64,000 bases of DNA from Pirellula sp. SH-Sr6A (GCF_001610875.1 NZ_CP011272.1:973988-1037987), one strand, 5' to 3'; positions 48,238-56,800 are shown, counted from the stretch's first letter. A program made the numbers and translations. The notes: generated by a model not told the origin, from the letters alone.

Positions 48238-48289
48238 CGTCTTCGCGATTGGTACAATGGGGCACAAATCAACGGGTTTCACCACCCAT

Positions 48290-48345
48290 TCGATTTGCCA
48301 GCTGGGCTACAATGGCATTGTTGTTTTCCGGTGCATGCGGCCGGG
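48290..48345 (+). promoter_or_regulatory. Promoter-like module, copy 1
   Basis: TTGCCAG ... GGCTACAATGG followed by TTCCGGTGCATGCGGCCGG. The same order occurs before the Imm63 gene at 49410-49467. TACAAT (48308-48313) is a good -10 box; the GC-rich near-palindrome lies at about the expected transcript start. It precedes the small membrane protein gene by about 70 bases. Confidence 0.35.
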
Positions 48346-48413
48346 TATTTACTAAATATCCGACCAATAGACATACTTACTCTCAATTCATATTACAATC
48401 CAGGATCCCTCTC

Positions 48414-48632
48414 ATGACATCTGGACAAAAGAAGAAACTCATCGGAACGAATGCCGCCATATGGTCGATCGCTATATTGGCGTCCTTCGTACTTCCATTC
48501 ATCGCAGAGTCAGTGTCAACTGGTTCCGCCAAGTTCCTACAAGTGTTGTGCTTCGCCCTGCCGTTGATCGTTGGGATGTTTATCTCATCAATGGTGATCA
48601 GCAAGTCAATCCCTGAAACTGCAGCAGAGTAG
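48414..48632 (+). CDS. Small two-helix membrane protein
   Basis: 72 residues: MTSGQKKKLIG, then two hydrophobic helices (about 14-32 and 42-62) and a short acidic tail. No known family. The ATG at 48414 follows a stretch without strong ribosome site, but the frame and promoter-like module upstream support expression. One of the series of small + strand genes of the island. Confidence 0.5.
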   Translation: MTSGQKKKLIGTNAAIWSIAILASFVLPFIAESVSTGSAKFLQVLCFALPLIVGMFISSMVISKSIPETAAE

Positions 48633-48955
48633 GTCCCTGCAAAAGAGGAGCAAAGTTCGATAACGCGAAGATGCATTTCAACATCGCACCGGAACTCCTA
48701 GCTCAATTATCGCGTAGCAAATGAGTGGCCTAACGCCACCAACGCATCATGTCAGATAGCCGGGTAAGCACGCCACTGCCGGGCATGCACATTGAACTGC
48801 GCGCATGTGGCCGCGCCCGTGCTGTGGCAATGTTGCATCATGTGCTGTGAATTCGTGAATTCTAGCGTTCGTCGAGTATCTTGTGGTTTAATGTAAATTG
48901 TCGCTTTTTATTTCGGAGACTTTTCGTGTTCGTAGATACAAGCGACATTCGGCCC

Positions 48956-49078
48956 ATCGTCGAACATTGCCGCAAGGTACGTCGAACCCTCAACATGTCG
49001 TTCCGCGACGAAGTTCCAAACCTGCTTTCGCATCCGAGGCTACCCAACTCGCGAGAGTTGGAAGATGACTGACAGGGT
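48956..49078 (+). pseudogene. Duplicated fragment of alpha-CTD-like gene
   Basis: About 123 bases matching 48110-48233 (IVEHCRKVRRTLNMSFRDE in the same frame), lacking the 5' part and any start with a ribosome site. A partial duplication or a relic of a second cassette. Confidence 0.65.
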
Positions 49079-49409
49079 TCGATCTCACGTAACTCATGCT
49101 TTGAATCCGTTCGTCGTCGATGACGTCCATGAATGATAGCGAATCAAACCTTGGATCGGCGTCTGGAATTGAGTTGCACTACGACAAGGCATTGAATGAC
49201 GGCTCAGCGCCGGATTTTTCGGGATGCTGTTCGGTAATCCCAGGACCTTCGTCGCATTACACCACACGACGTACAGCGAGCCGCCGCAACATCCCGAAAC
49301 CCATGAGGGGCGCCTACAACTAACCGGCGGTCGCTCCAAGGGAATAATCCATGGCATTGAGCAACTTCACACCTTGGACGGTGAGGTACAATTCAATCGG
49401 TTTCAAAGC

Positions 49410-49467
49410 CCATTCTGCCAGTCAAATTGGCTACAATGGAGGCTTTTTTTCCGGCGCATGCGCCGGA
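49410..49467 (+). promoter_or_regulatory. Promoter-like module, copy 2, with perfect 18-base palindrome
   Basis: TACAAT at 49432-49437, then T-run and TCCGGCGCATGCGCCGGA (49450-49467), a perfect palindrome placed where the transcript of the Imm63 gene would begin (27 bases before ATG). Likely promoter plus 5' hairpin or operator. Confidence 0.4.
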
Positions 49468-49493
49468 GAATCACTAGTTCGTCCATCCAAACT

Positions 49494-49910
49494 ATGCAGA
49501 CTCTTTCGGCATTGAAATCGTCGTACCTTGAGATTGCGCAACGGTTGCATGCGCCAATCGAATACGTGCGATTCGCCGAATCACCGCAACATGATGGCTC
49601 GCCACACATCGAGTCCAATGGGAACGGATTCGCGTATGTGATAACGGAACGTGGCGAGGAGTATGAACGGAAAACCACCACGTGCGAGGACGATATTCTC
49701 TACTGGCTTGTGCGCGACCTTACGCGGGAAATGGCAACAAGTTTTGAATTGGAACATCGACAAGCGAATGCGGATTCGCGTCGGATGTTCTTCCAAAAAC
49801 ACATTGAATTGATCGGTACTATCGATCGCGACTGGGAAAATCGGTTGAAAACCGAATACGACACAGTACTCGAACAACACCCGTTTCGTGATATAATGTA
49901 CGAACAATGA
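49494..49910 (+). CDS. Imm63-like immunity protein
   Basis: 138 residues. The central 'SPQHDGSPHIESNGNGFAYVITERGEEYERK' followed by 'DILYWLVRDLTREMA' and 'ELEHRQANADSRRMFFQKHIEL' fits my memory of the Imm63 family of polymorphic-toxin immunity proteins. Such proteins bind and neutralise a cognate secreted toxin. No toxin gene accompanies it, so it would be an orphan immunity gene. Preceded by a promoter-like module with a palindrome. Confidence 0.65.
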   Translation: MQTLSALKSSYLEIAQRLHAPIEYVRFAESPQHDGSPHIESNGNGFAYVITERGEEYERKTTTCEDDILYWLVRDLTREMATSFELEHRQANADSRRMFFQKHIELIGTIDRDWENRLKTEYDTVLEQHPFRDIMYEQ

Positions 49911-50008
49911 AATGCAAGCGAGTTGCGGAGCGCGCGTTTCCTGACGGAGAGTCACTTGGCCGCAACCGCGTGATTTCGAGCGTTCGCCCGTATTGAGTGA
50001 GGTTCCAT

Positions 50009-50560
50009 ATGATTACCAAGAGCTCAAAGATTCCAGAACATCTGCGCATTCGATTTTGGCGTCGCTGGAAGTGTCGTGTTCTTTGGCCCTTTGCGACGGA
50101 ACCGGAGCGCAATGGTTGCCTACGAATTGCATTCCGTGGCGGAACGTACTCGTTTCAGACATTGCGAGCGCTAGGTGCAACTGTCCAATCTGTCTACGTT
50201 AGATGCCTTCCAGTAGACGACGATGATCTCGCAGCAATGAGTCATTTTAGGAACTGTGAAGCGATGGATTTGGGTGGCACGAACATAACTGATGAGGGTG
50301 TTCGATGCTTGACAAGAATGCCGAAACTTGAGTACATCTTTCTCTGGCATACGCGCATTTCGGACGCAGCCGCGAGCATCTTGATGGGGATTTCCCAATT
50401 GCGAATGCTGTCGCTCCACGATACGCTTGTAACCGAAGATGGATTGGAGAAATTAAATCGCGCGCTTCCTAATTGCTTAATATGCCCGGATGAAAATCGG
50501 TATCGTTACGGTGTACATCGGGATATGGATGCGATCCGGTATTGGACCGATTTAGGATAG
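50009..50560 (+). CDS. Leucine-rich-repeat-like protein
   Basis: 183 residues from ATG 50009, with GAGG eight bases upstream. The segment from about 70 to 150 has three LRR-like repeats (for example 'LAAMSHFRNCEAMDLGGTNITDEGVRCL', then 'MPKLEYIFLWHTRISDAAASIL'), of the ribonuclease-inhibitor-like type common in planctomycetes. Such repeats bind proteins. The C-terminal 30 residues are unique. Role unknown; it follows the Imm63 gene by 98 bases. Confidence 0.6.
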   Translation: MITKSSKIPEHLRIRFWRRWKCRVLWPFATEPERNGCLRIAFRGGTYSFQTLRALGATVQSVYVRCLPVDDDDLAAMSHFRNCEAMDLGGTNITDEGVRCLTRMPKLEYIFLWHTRISDAAASILMGISQLRMLSLHDTLVTEDGLEKLNRALPNCLICPDENRYRYGVHRDMDAIRYWTDLG

Positions 50561-50683
50561 TGGCGAACACACACATGCACCGAAGCATCCGATCGGGCGT
50601 TTTTGATTTTGGAGACCTCACTGACGGATGCTCGGTGATGGTGGTCGTTACGTTGAAGAGGAGACGCGACTCGCGAGCTCGAA

Positions 50684-51073
50684 ATGGAGACCTCCACTAG
50701 AACATCCGAAGGCTTTCCGTTTAACTGCACCGTTTGCGGAAAACAGATGATCGTGTCGTCGTGCACACCGCTAGGAGACACCGTATGCCCACATTGTGGT
50801 GCATTTCTATACGCACATTTGAAAGAACTTCAGATCGACAGTGATGACGACAAGAAGCTCGCTGACTTGGGAATACTGGTTGAGACGGACGACTTTGGAG
50901 AGATCATTTCTGCTCAAATGAATGGCCCGAGATACAACGACAAAACCATCGATAAACTGGCAGGACTTAAGGATATTCCGCAGATCAAACTGTACAATAC
51001 TGCTTTAACGCGGCAGGGCGTCGAGCGACTTCGTAAGATGCTTCCTCAATCTAGCATTGAAGAAATTTCATAA
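50684..51073 (+). CDS. Zinc-ribbon and short LRR-like protein
   Basis: 129 residues: two CxxC pairs (FNCTVCGK at 14-21 and VCPHCGAF at about 36-43) form a zinc ribbon. The C-terminal part ('GPRYNDKTIDKLAGLKDIPQ ... LTRQGVERLRKMLP') resembles one or two leucine-rich repeats as in the preceding gene. Function unknown. Its stop lies 28 bases before the 3' end of the group II intron on the opposite strand. Confidence 0.55.
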   Translation: METSTRTSEGFPFNCTVCGKQMIVSSCTPLGDTVCPHCGAFLYAHLKELQIDSDDDKKLADLGILVETDDFGEIISAQMNGPRYNDKTIDKLAGLKDIPQIKLYNTALTRQGVERLRKMLPQSSIEEIS

Positions 51074-51137
51074 GCGGACGATAGCCGAAACACAACGTAA
51101 TCGGGTAAGGATGCCCGTTGCCGGGCACCCTCCCCAC

Positions 51138-51169
51138 ACCACCGTACGTGCGGGTCCGCATACGGCGGT
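51138..51169 (-). ncRNA. Group II intron domain V
   Basis: A 32-base hairpin: nine-base lower stem ACCGCCGTA/TACGGTGGT with one G-T pair, a two-base bulge (CG) on the 3' side, a four-base upper stem TGCG/CGCA and a small loop. The bulge, stem lengths and CGC in the 5' strand are textbook for the catalytic domain V. It abuts the stop codon of the reverse transcriptase gene (51170-51172). Confidence 0.88.
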
Positions 51170-52600
51170 TCAACGAAGATGAGCAAGCTCTGCCCATAAT
51201 GTCTTCATGCTTAAAACCCCTTGGGCCGCTAACCACGCATTCGTTAGTCCTACACCGCTCGCTATGGTCTTCGACATATGCCAAGGACCTTTACGGCTTT
51301 TACCATGTCGAATCGCTTGCCGTCGCGGGCCCCCCAGTGCAACGAGGTTTCGGATGCGCGTGCGAACTCGTCGCCAACGTTTCCAGTAACAACATCGAAT
51401 GCGCCTGCGAATCCACTGTTCCAAGCTTGCGAACAGTTTCAGTTGCGAGGCAAGGGCGAAGTAACCCATCCATCCGCGCACATAACGTGCAAGTTCTTTC
51501 AAGCGGTGCGCCATCGAAATCCCTCGGCTGCGCCCAGTGATCTCGCGAATACGATGCTTGAACTTGTGAATGGATTGGGCTGAGACGTTGATCGTGGCTC
51601 GAAGTCCCGTGAAGATAAATCCAAGGTACTCGAGTTGATCTACGGACACGATTCGGCTCTTTTCCAGGTTAACGACTAGGTGAAGCTTGCGTGTAAGATA
51701 ACGGTGTACCGATTCGAAAACCCGTTCGGCGCTCCGCTTGGATCTCGTGAAGATCACGAAGTCGTCAGTGTAGCGAACAAAGCGGAGTCCCCGTTGCTCT
51801 AGTTCCTTATCCAAGTCATCCAAGAGGATGTTTGCCAGGAGGGGAGAAGCAGGGCCACCTTGCGGTGTTCCTTCGGTTGTTGCATGAAGTTGCCCATCGA
51901 CTATCACGCCTGCTCGCAAGTAACGACCAATCAGTTGCAGCATCGCTTTGTCATGGACCTTTCTTGCCACACGAGACATGAGTAGATCATGCCCCACGCG
52001 GTCAAAGAATTTGGATAAATCCATATCCACGGCGTAACGATAGCCGCGACGAATGGTGCGTCGGACTTGCTTGGCTGCTCCGTGAGCAGAGCGTTTCGGT
52101 CGAAAGCCGAAGCTCGATTCCGAAAAGCTCGGATCGAACAACGGAGTTAGGATTTGTACTATGGCTTGTTGGATCAACCGGTCTACTAGGTTTGGGATAC
52201 CCAGTAACCGTTTGCCGCCATCGGGTTTGTCGATGGAAACTCGTCGAACCGGATTCGGTTGACAAGTGCCATCGAGAAGCTGTTGTCGAATGGCATGCCA
52301 ACGGGGACGAAACCAAGCTGGGAATTCAGTGATGGTGATCCCGTCGGGACCAGAGGCCCCGCGGTTCGCCTTCACGTTCTTCCAAGCCAGTTCGATGTTG
52401 GAGTTTTCGACTAATGCCTCCATGAGAGACATTGGGAATAAACTCAAGGCTGGTTTCTCAATGGACGCTGTCGCGGCATCATCCGTTCGGACTGTTGAAC
52501 CTGCGGTCTCCATGCGTACGGATTCCGGTAAACTCGGATCTCCTGGCATGGAGTGGTTCCCTCGCGGCAAGTCGATTGATGGCTCTTCCTTGTTCTTCAT
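51170..52600 (-). CDS. ltrA: Group II intron reverse transcriptase/maturase
   Basis: 476 residues. The reverse transcriptase domain has RGASGPDGIT, the RT3-4 motif GFRPKRSAHGA, catalytic YTDD (YADD in most relatives) and GTPQGGPASPLLANI. A maturase (GIIM) domain follows (about 385-430). There is no C-terminal HNH endonuclease, so integration would use another nick, as in the endonuclease-less classes. The frame begins at ATG 52600, and upstream intron RNA shows the usual GGTGAGGGCAACTGC-like stretch. The frame is intact. Confidence 0.92.
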   Translation of the reverse strand: MKNKEEPSIDLPRGNHSMPGDPSLPESVRMETAGSTVRTDDAATASIEKPALSLFPMSLMEALVENSNIELAWKNVKANRGASGPDGITITEFPAWFRPRWHAIRQQLLDGTCQPNPVRRVSIDKPDGGKRLLGIPNLVDRLIQQAIVQILTPLFDPSFSESSFGFRPKRSAHGAAKQVRRTIRRGYRYAVDMDLSKFFDRVGHDLLMSRVARKVHDKAMLQLIGRYLRAGVIVDGQLHATTEGTPQGGPASPLLANILLDDLDKELEQRGLRFVRYTDDFVIFTRSKRSAERVFESVHRYLTRKLHLVVNLEKSRIVSVDQLEYLGFIFTGLRATINVSAQSIHKFKHRIREITGRSRGISMAHRLKELARYVRGWMGYFALASQLKLFASLEQWIRRRIRCCYWKRWRRVRTRIRNLVALGGPRRQAIRHGKSRKGPWHMSKTIASGVGLTNAWLAAQGVLSMKTLWAELAHLR

Positions 52601-53071
52601 TGTTCGGCCCTTCCTGCTTCCATTGGCGTTGGAAGGTCAGTACTACGGCCTCTGCTGACTTCTATACAGCCCGGCGCTGCTTTCGTAGCGTCGTTCCTGG
52701 CTTTCAGTCTTCGAGATGACTTACTCCCTGGAGCTGTATAGATCTCCCCGGATAAGAGCATTGGTTTCCTCTGCACAAGCTCATCCTTTACCTGATCAAC
52801 CGATAGGCATTGGGCTTCGCAATGTTGTGCTTGCTCGCCCGCTGATCCGGCCTTGTAGGATGTTTCTGTTCGTAGCCTCGCAGATTTGGTGTGAATGCAC
52901 TCGAGTGGGGAATGATGCACTGATGGCAATCGACAGACTCGATACTTACCCATACATTCGCAGGCTTCCTTCCCACGGTCGGTTGCCCTTCCGCAGTTGC
53001 CCTCACCGTGTGCTTGCACTTTCGTAGTGGTCATTTGGTATACTGATCTCCTCAAGTGTCCTATCTCGCAC

Positions 53072-53117
53072 AGGGGACTTGAACCCCATTAACCAACGCC
53101 CGTGCCGGGCGTACCCA
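53072..53117. repeat. Conserved 5' exon of the intron and its mini derivatives
   Basis: On the + strand AGGGGACTTGAACCCC (a hairpin) is followed by CCAACGCCCGTGCCGGGCGTA (a second hairpin CGCCCG/CGGGCG). The same 45-50 bases follow the three miniature introns (58169, 60530, 61940) before sequences diverge. It is thus part of the repeated unit and not of any gene. Confidence 0.85.
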
Positions 53118-53212
53118 AGCGGTGAACCCAAGCCGCCGATAGTGTCGCTACTTAAATCAACATCAAACGCGGCGGCTGGGTTACCGCCGCCGACTATGAA
53201 GTCCTGGGTTTG

Positions 53213-53905
53213 CAAGTGGCGGTCGCCACGATTTTTGGATTTTTGTTTTTACATCATGAGAGTTCCCGGTAGGTGCCTTCGTCGGAGCCGCTTGTCGGTC
53301 GCTCACCCCGGCGCAGCGCATGCGGAGCGTATGGCGAATGACAAGCGGCGCAGCGGAGGGCACCGGTGCCTTTGTTGGAGAGCTTTGAGGGAGCTTGGCC
53401 CTGGCGATTGTGACTGCGATACAAGGATGTTGATTAAACGACTATTCGAGGTGTAAACGCTCTTCGGTCTTGTGCGCCTGCTGATGCAGGTAGCGTCCCC
53501 TCAGTTATCCATACACGGTTCAAGCATCTTTGATTCGATGTTGTTCCGCAGTGGCTATAGCTTGCCTGGAGGCTTCTGTGAGCAGCAAGCTACCTTCCGT
53601 TCGACGACACATTCTTTAGGGCGACGTGTTTGACGATTCCGTGAGCCGAAGCTCATGTCCTAATGGAACCGTCAGTGTCAGTTTTGATGGGTGTTGAGTC
53701 GATTGGGTAGGTCTTCTCCTTGATGGCTGTCTGTTAATCGCTGGTTACACTGGCTCCGTGGTTAAAATGGTGTTGTCGGGTTATTGTTGAATCCATGGTC
53801 CAATTCGTTCTCCGATCTGAATGATCAGCCCGCGATACTGGTTGTCCAATGATTCGTTTTGTAAATTGGCGAGCAAGGCGCATTCGTTCTCCGATGTCAA
53901 ACGCA
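53213..53905 (-). ncRNA. Long non-coding end of the IS110-type element (candidate guide RNA region)
   Basis: No convincing gene in 690 bases between the transposase stop and the IS end. It includes a large hairpin at 53272-53364 (arms with GCCGCTTGTC / GACAAGCGGC and GGTGCC/GGGCACC ends) and other short stems. IS110-family elements are known to use a non-coding bridge (seeker) RNA from one end to pair with target and donor DNA, in the IS1111 subgroup on the 3' side of the transposase. That this region holds one is inference; I cannot assign the guide loops. Confidence 0.4.
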
Positions 53906-55270
53906 TCAGGCAGCCGGTACGGGCTTTCTTGCTCGCCGTGGTTTGGTTGGTGTTTGTTTGCTAATTGCACTAGACTTGGTTGCTGCTGTCTTGCGTGGCT
54001 TGTCTGATTTTGCAATCGTTTTGGCTTTGGTTTTCACCGGCCTGGCCTTGGCGTTTTTCTCAGCCGCAGCCTCTCTAATGGCTCGAGCTTCGCGTCGGAG
54101 GCGACTCTTGCGTTGGTCACTGTTCTCCTTGGGCTTCATCTCGGAGAGTGTGGCTTTGAGGGTAGGCGACATGCGACCGAAGGACTCCGTGACGTCAATC
54201 ATGCGCTTCGGATCCCAGTCTTTGTCGTCTCGCATCAGTGCCCAGGCTAAGACCGCTATCTTGCGGGCAAGTGCCACAGCAGCTTTCTTTTTGCGAGTGC
54301 GTTGCTTGCCGCAGACTCGCTCGTAGATGGACTTGGCCCATGGATTGTATCGCAGCGATGCCCATGCGCATTCGACCAGGATGGTTCGAGCTAATGGGTT
54401 GCCTCGCTTGGTAATGCGACCGTTTCGGTCGGTCTCACCGGATTGATATTGGCGTGGTACGAGCCCGAAATAGGCAGACACTTCGCGGCCGCTAGAGAAG
54501 CGATGCGGATCGTCGATGCAAGCGACCAAGATCTCAGCGGTTCTTGGTCCAACGCCGGGGATCGTCATGATACGTCCGATTCGTTTATCGTTCTTACCGA
54601 TTGCTTCAAGCTTCTTGACCACCAGGTCATGCTGAGCGGTGAGTGCATCGAGCTGCGTAAGTTCGATATCAAGTTCGGCTCGCCACAGTTCCTTGTCTTC
54701 GCATTCCGATAGCGGCTTGCGGAATGAATCGATACGCTTCCGGCCAGTGTTCCAGGCCTTCTCGCCCGAGTCGATGGTGATACCATGATTAACGAACCAC
54801 GCGCGGATAGCACACTTCATCTTGCAGATGCGATGATCGAGCGTCTTGCGATATTTGACCAAGGAGCGGAATTCTCGAAGTTTCTCAGACGGCATGTGCA
54901 CAGCCTTAAGTTCGTTCATCGAGGCCATTCGAGCGAGCTTGAGGGCATCGTCTTTGTCGGTCTTGCGTTTGACGTTGGACCACTTCCAAGCGTCTTCGTT
55001 GGTTGAGCAAACAAGAGTTTTGAGTCCCTGGCTGATGGCCAGGTCATTGATCCAACCGGAGGGGCCGCAAGCTTCCATGACGACAAGGTCGACTTTGCGT
55101 GACGCGAAGACTTTGGCAAGATAATCGCGTTCAGTCGCAGCGACTTGGAATTCAGCTTTGCGTGTTTTGGTGTTGAAAAAGCAGCACATTGTCTTGAATT
55201 TGCCGAGGTCGAGAGCGAGAATCAACATGTTGGTTAGCTCCATGGGTTTGGGGGTGGAAGAATGTGACAA
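53906..55270 (-). CDS. IS110 family transposase
   Basis: 454 residues. The N-terminal RuvC-like DEDD domain has ALDLGK (Asp), VVMEACG (Glu) and TDKDDALKLA (Asp pair); the C-terminal transposase_20 domain has TIPGVGPRTAEILVACI and the serine-containing RGNPLARTILVECAWAS. The last 70 residues are a Lys/Arg/Ala-rich tail, unusually long for the family. Intact frame. The exact start is open: ATG 55240 (MELTNMLIL) is a good alternative to the first codon. Confidence 0.93.
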   Translation of the reverse strand: MSHSSTPKPMELTNMLILALDLGKFKTMCCFFNTKTRKAEFQVAATERDYLAKVFASRKVDLVVMEACGPSGWINDLAISQGLKTLVCSTNEDAWKWSNVKRKTDKDDALKLARMASMNELKAVHMPSEKLREFRSLVKYRKTLDHRICKMKCAIRAWFVNHGITIDSGEKAWNTGRKRIDSFRKPLSECEDKELWRAELDIELTQLDALTAQHDLVVKKLEAIGKNDKRIGRIMTIPGVGPRTAEILVACIDDPHRFSSGREVSAYFGLVPRQYQSGETDRNGRITKRGNPLARTILVECAWASLRYNPWAKSIYERVCGKQRTRKKKAAVALARKIAVLAWALMRDDKDWDPKRMIDVTESFGRMSPTLKATLSEMKPKENSDQRKSRLRREARAIREAAAEKNAKARPVKTKAKTIAKSDKPRKTAATKSSAISKQTPTKPRRARKPVPAA

Positions 55271-55391
55271 CGGTCGTTACAGCGACCAAAGATCACGGGT
55301 CTGAGTCGCCAGATTTTATTCGAATGGCTCCCGCCCCAAACCCAGGACTTACATGGATTCTTTCTGTCACTGAAGTCATCGAGGCGTGGGC

Positions 55392-55742
55392 ATGACTGAG
55401 AGCACTGCGCAACTCCTCGCCCACATCACGATCCACGAGACAATCGACGATGTGGCTGCGAAGTTGGTCGCTTGCAATGAAGACGGTTCTTTGAGTTTTG
55501 GCTATTCCGCAACTTCAGTTGGAGAATGCGATCCGGAGCAGCTAAGCGCTGGTACTGACTTCAGAGACTACATTCTTGAGGGCTTCGTGAAATACAGATT
55601 GCAAATGGTACCAGTAGAGAATTGCTCATTGCTAAAAGTATCTGGATACGGCAGTAACCGTGACTACGCGATCGTTTCTGCCATCAAACACTACTTGCAT
55701 GCGGCTTCTGTCGTTCGATACGACGTAGCTATACTCGAGTGA
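55392..55742 (+). CDS. Small hypothetical protein
   Basis: 116 residues from ATG 55392, with GAGG seven bases upstream (a GTG at 55386 is also in frame). Soluble, mixed alpha/beta, without a motif I recognise; the size and acid content resemble immunity-like cassette proteins. It begins 41 bases after the IS110-type element and ends 30 bases before a decayed intron end. Confidence 0.55.
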   Translation: MTESTAQLLAHITIHETIDDVAAKLVACNEDGSLSFGYSATSVGECDPEQLSAGTDFRDYILEGFVKYRLQMVPVENCSLLKVSGYGSNRDYAIVSAIKHYLHAASVVRYDVAILE

Positions 55743-55772
55743 CGGTCGTTTGTGCAGTACAATCGTGACAGA

Positions 55773-55850
55773 ATCGGGTAAGGATGCCCGTTGCCGGGCA
55801 CCCTCCCCACACCACCGAGCCTATGGAGCGGCATTAAGTGGTTCAATTAA
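55773..55850 (-). repeat. Decayed group II intron 3' end, copy 1
   Basis: Domain VI and the 3' strand of domain V are nearly identical to the full intron over 55773-55817; the rest of domain V is recognisable but mutated to about 55850. It begins a module of about 580 bases that recurs at 62554. Confidence 0.75.
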
Positions 55851-56049
55851 GGACTTCCGCGGGTCGTTAAACATGCTGCGTGTTCCCAGTCTTGAGGCAA
55901 TGGATTGATCCTTCTGGCGGTCTGAAAAGTCACTCCCTTTGACTGGAGTCCACGAGGTTCAAACCTTGCTATTGACCAATAGGGATGGATTCTCAGGATA
56001 GACCGGCTGATTCACCAAGTTACCGTGGAATCCCTGGAGTACCCTCGAC

Positions 56050-56727
56050 GTGTCCAAAGCCAAGATCTATCTCAAAGAACTCTCTGACCAGTTCAAGCGA
56101 ACGCAAAAGGCCCTGCAAGCATGGAGCCAGGCCGATACCCCCAACATTGCTTTCGACGGTGGAGTCGTGAAGGGAATCAGCGAATCTCTCCGATTCGAGT
56201 GGCAGCGATTGATTGACGCATCGGCTGACGACGGACGCGAGGTCGAAGATAAAGCCAAACGCGTTGTGATGGCTCTCGACGACTTCGCACTGAAGTTTGC
56301 TCGTTGGATGCGAGCCGCAGCGGTGCAAGCTGATAGCCCGCGAGGAAGCGTTGCGATGTGGGAAGCATGGGAGCGAGTCGAAGCGGCATTCATGCCGGTG
56401 AACCAGTCAATACCCAAGCCGGTGAAGTACCTTGTCGACGTTGCCAATGCCCCTCGGGAACAAATCGCCCGGAAGTACGGATGGATCGATGAGCACGGCG
56501 AGCCCGATCTGCTGAAGGTTCAGGAAGAGTACGAAACTCCAGGCAAGCACTTCGACAACGAGACTTGGACGAGCCCTGTACTCAAGAGCTACTACGCCAA
56601 CATCAATCGCCAGTGGCCGGAGCGTGTTGGATCCCGCAAGCCGTTGTTCTCGACGATGAACGAGTTGGATCCCGAACAGACGGCAACTCCTAGGATTGCA
56701 TGGGAGCAGAACACTAATCGTCACTAA
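56050..56727 (+). CDS. Hypothetical protein of the duplicated module, full-length copy
   Basis: 225 residues from GTG 56050. The N-terminal third is a coiled-coil-like helix pair (KIYLKELSDQFKRTQKALQAW ... DKAKRVVMALDDFALKF). The C-terminal part has 'REQIARKYGWIDEHGEPDLLKVQEE', which looks like a helix-turn-helix with a known planctomycetal flavour but no named family. The last nine residues are encoded by the 92-base palindrome, so the original C terminus may be lost. A shortened copy lies at 62833. Confidence 0.5.
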   Translation: MSKAKIYLKELSDQFKRTQKALQAWSQADTPNIAFDGGVVKGISESLRFEWQRLIDASADDGREVEDKAKRVVMALDDFALKFARWMRAAAVQADSPRGSVAMWEAWERVEAAFMPVNQSIPKPVKYLVDVANAPREQIARKYGWIDEHGEPDLLKVQEEYETPGKHFDNETWTSPVLKSYYANINRQWPERVGSRKPLFSTMNELDPEQTATPRIAWEQNTNRH

Positions 56728-56800
56728 TCACCACTAATAAGGAAAAGCAGCAAGATGGTCGCGGTTTTTGATTAGTGCGAATGAGTGGAGATTAGTGTTC
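56709..56800. repeat. 92-base palindromic element, copy D
   Basis: Same bounds and length as the others; it overlaps the last 19 bases of the preceding gene. About 280 bases of the tail seen after copies A-C follow, to about 57080. Confidence 0.9.

Larger units (their letters stand above)
48633..49493. other. Gene-poor spacer of 860 bases with repeat remnants
   Basis: Contains a decayed group II intron 3' end (about 48757-48790, CCGGGTAAGCACGCC...TGCCGGGCATGC), the duplicated alpha-CTD fragment at 48956-49078, and the second promoter-like module at 49410-49467. A 64-codon frame at 49129-49323 has no ribosome site or recognisable content. Confidence 0.5.
51102..53071 (-). mobile_element. Complete group II intron with ORF
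   Basis: About 1,970 bases on the minus strand. The 5' end is GTGCGAG (from 53071) and the 3' end is TTACCCGAT (to 51102). Domain V is at 51138-51169, domain VI follows it, the reverse transcriptase gene fills the domain IV position, and about 470 bases of domains I-III precede it. The 5' exon ends in a short stem-loop (GGGG ... CCCC, then T) directly at the splice site, as for introns that home behind hairpins. Three short derivatives of both ends occur elsewhere in the window. Splicing competence cannot be judged by eye. Confidence 0.85.
53199..55350 (-). mobile_element. IS110/IS1111-type insertion sequence
   Basis: Bounded by a perfect 14-base inverted repeat: AAGTCCTGGGTTTG at 53199-53212 and its complement at 55337-55350. 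Within lie a DEDD transposase gene and about 690 bases of non-coding sequence downstream of it. Subterminal inverted repeats are a feature of the IS1111 subgroup. The outer ends are estimated from the repeat; no target duplication is expected for this family. Confidence 0.75.

Noticed and set aside
53079-53456. 125-codon frame downstream of the IS110-type transposase
   Set aside because: It covers the exon repeat, the IS terminal repeat and a large hairpin; composition is unlike a protein gene.
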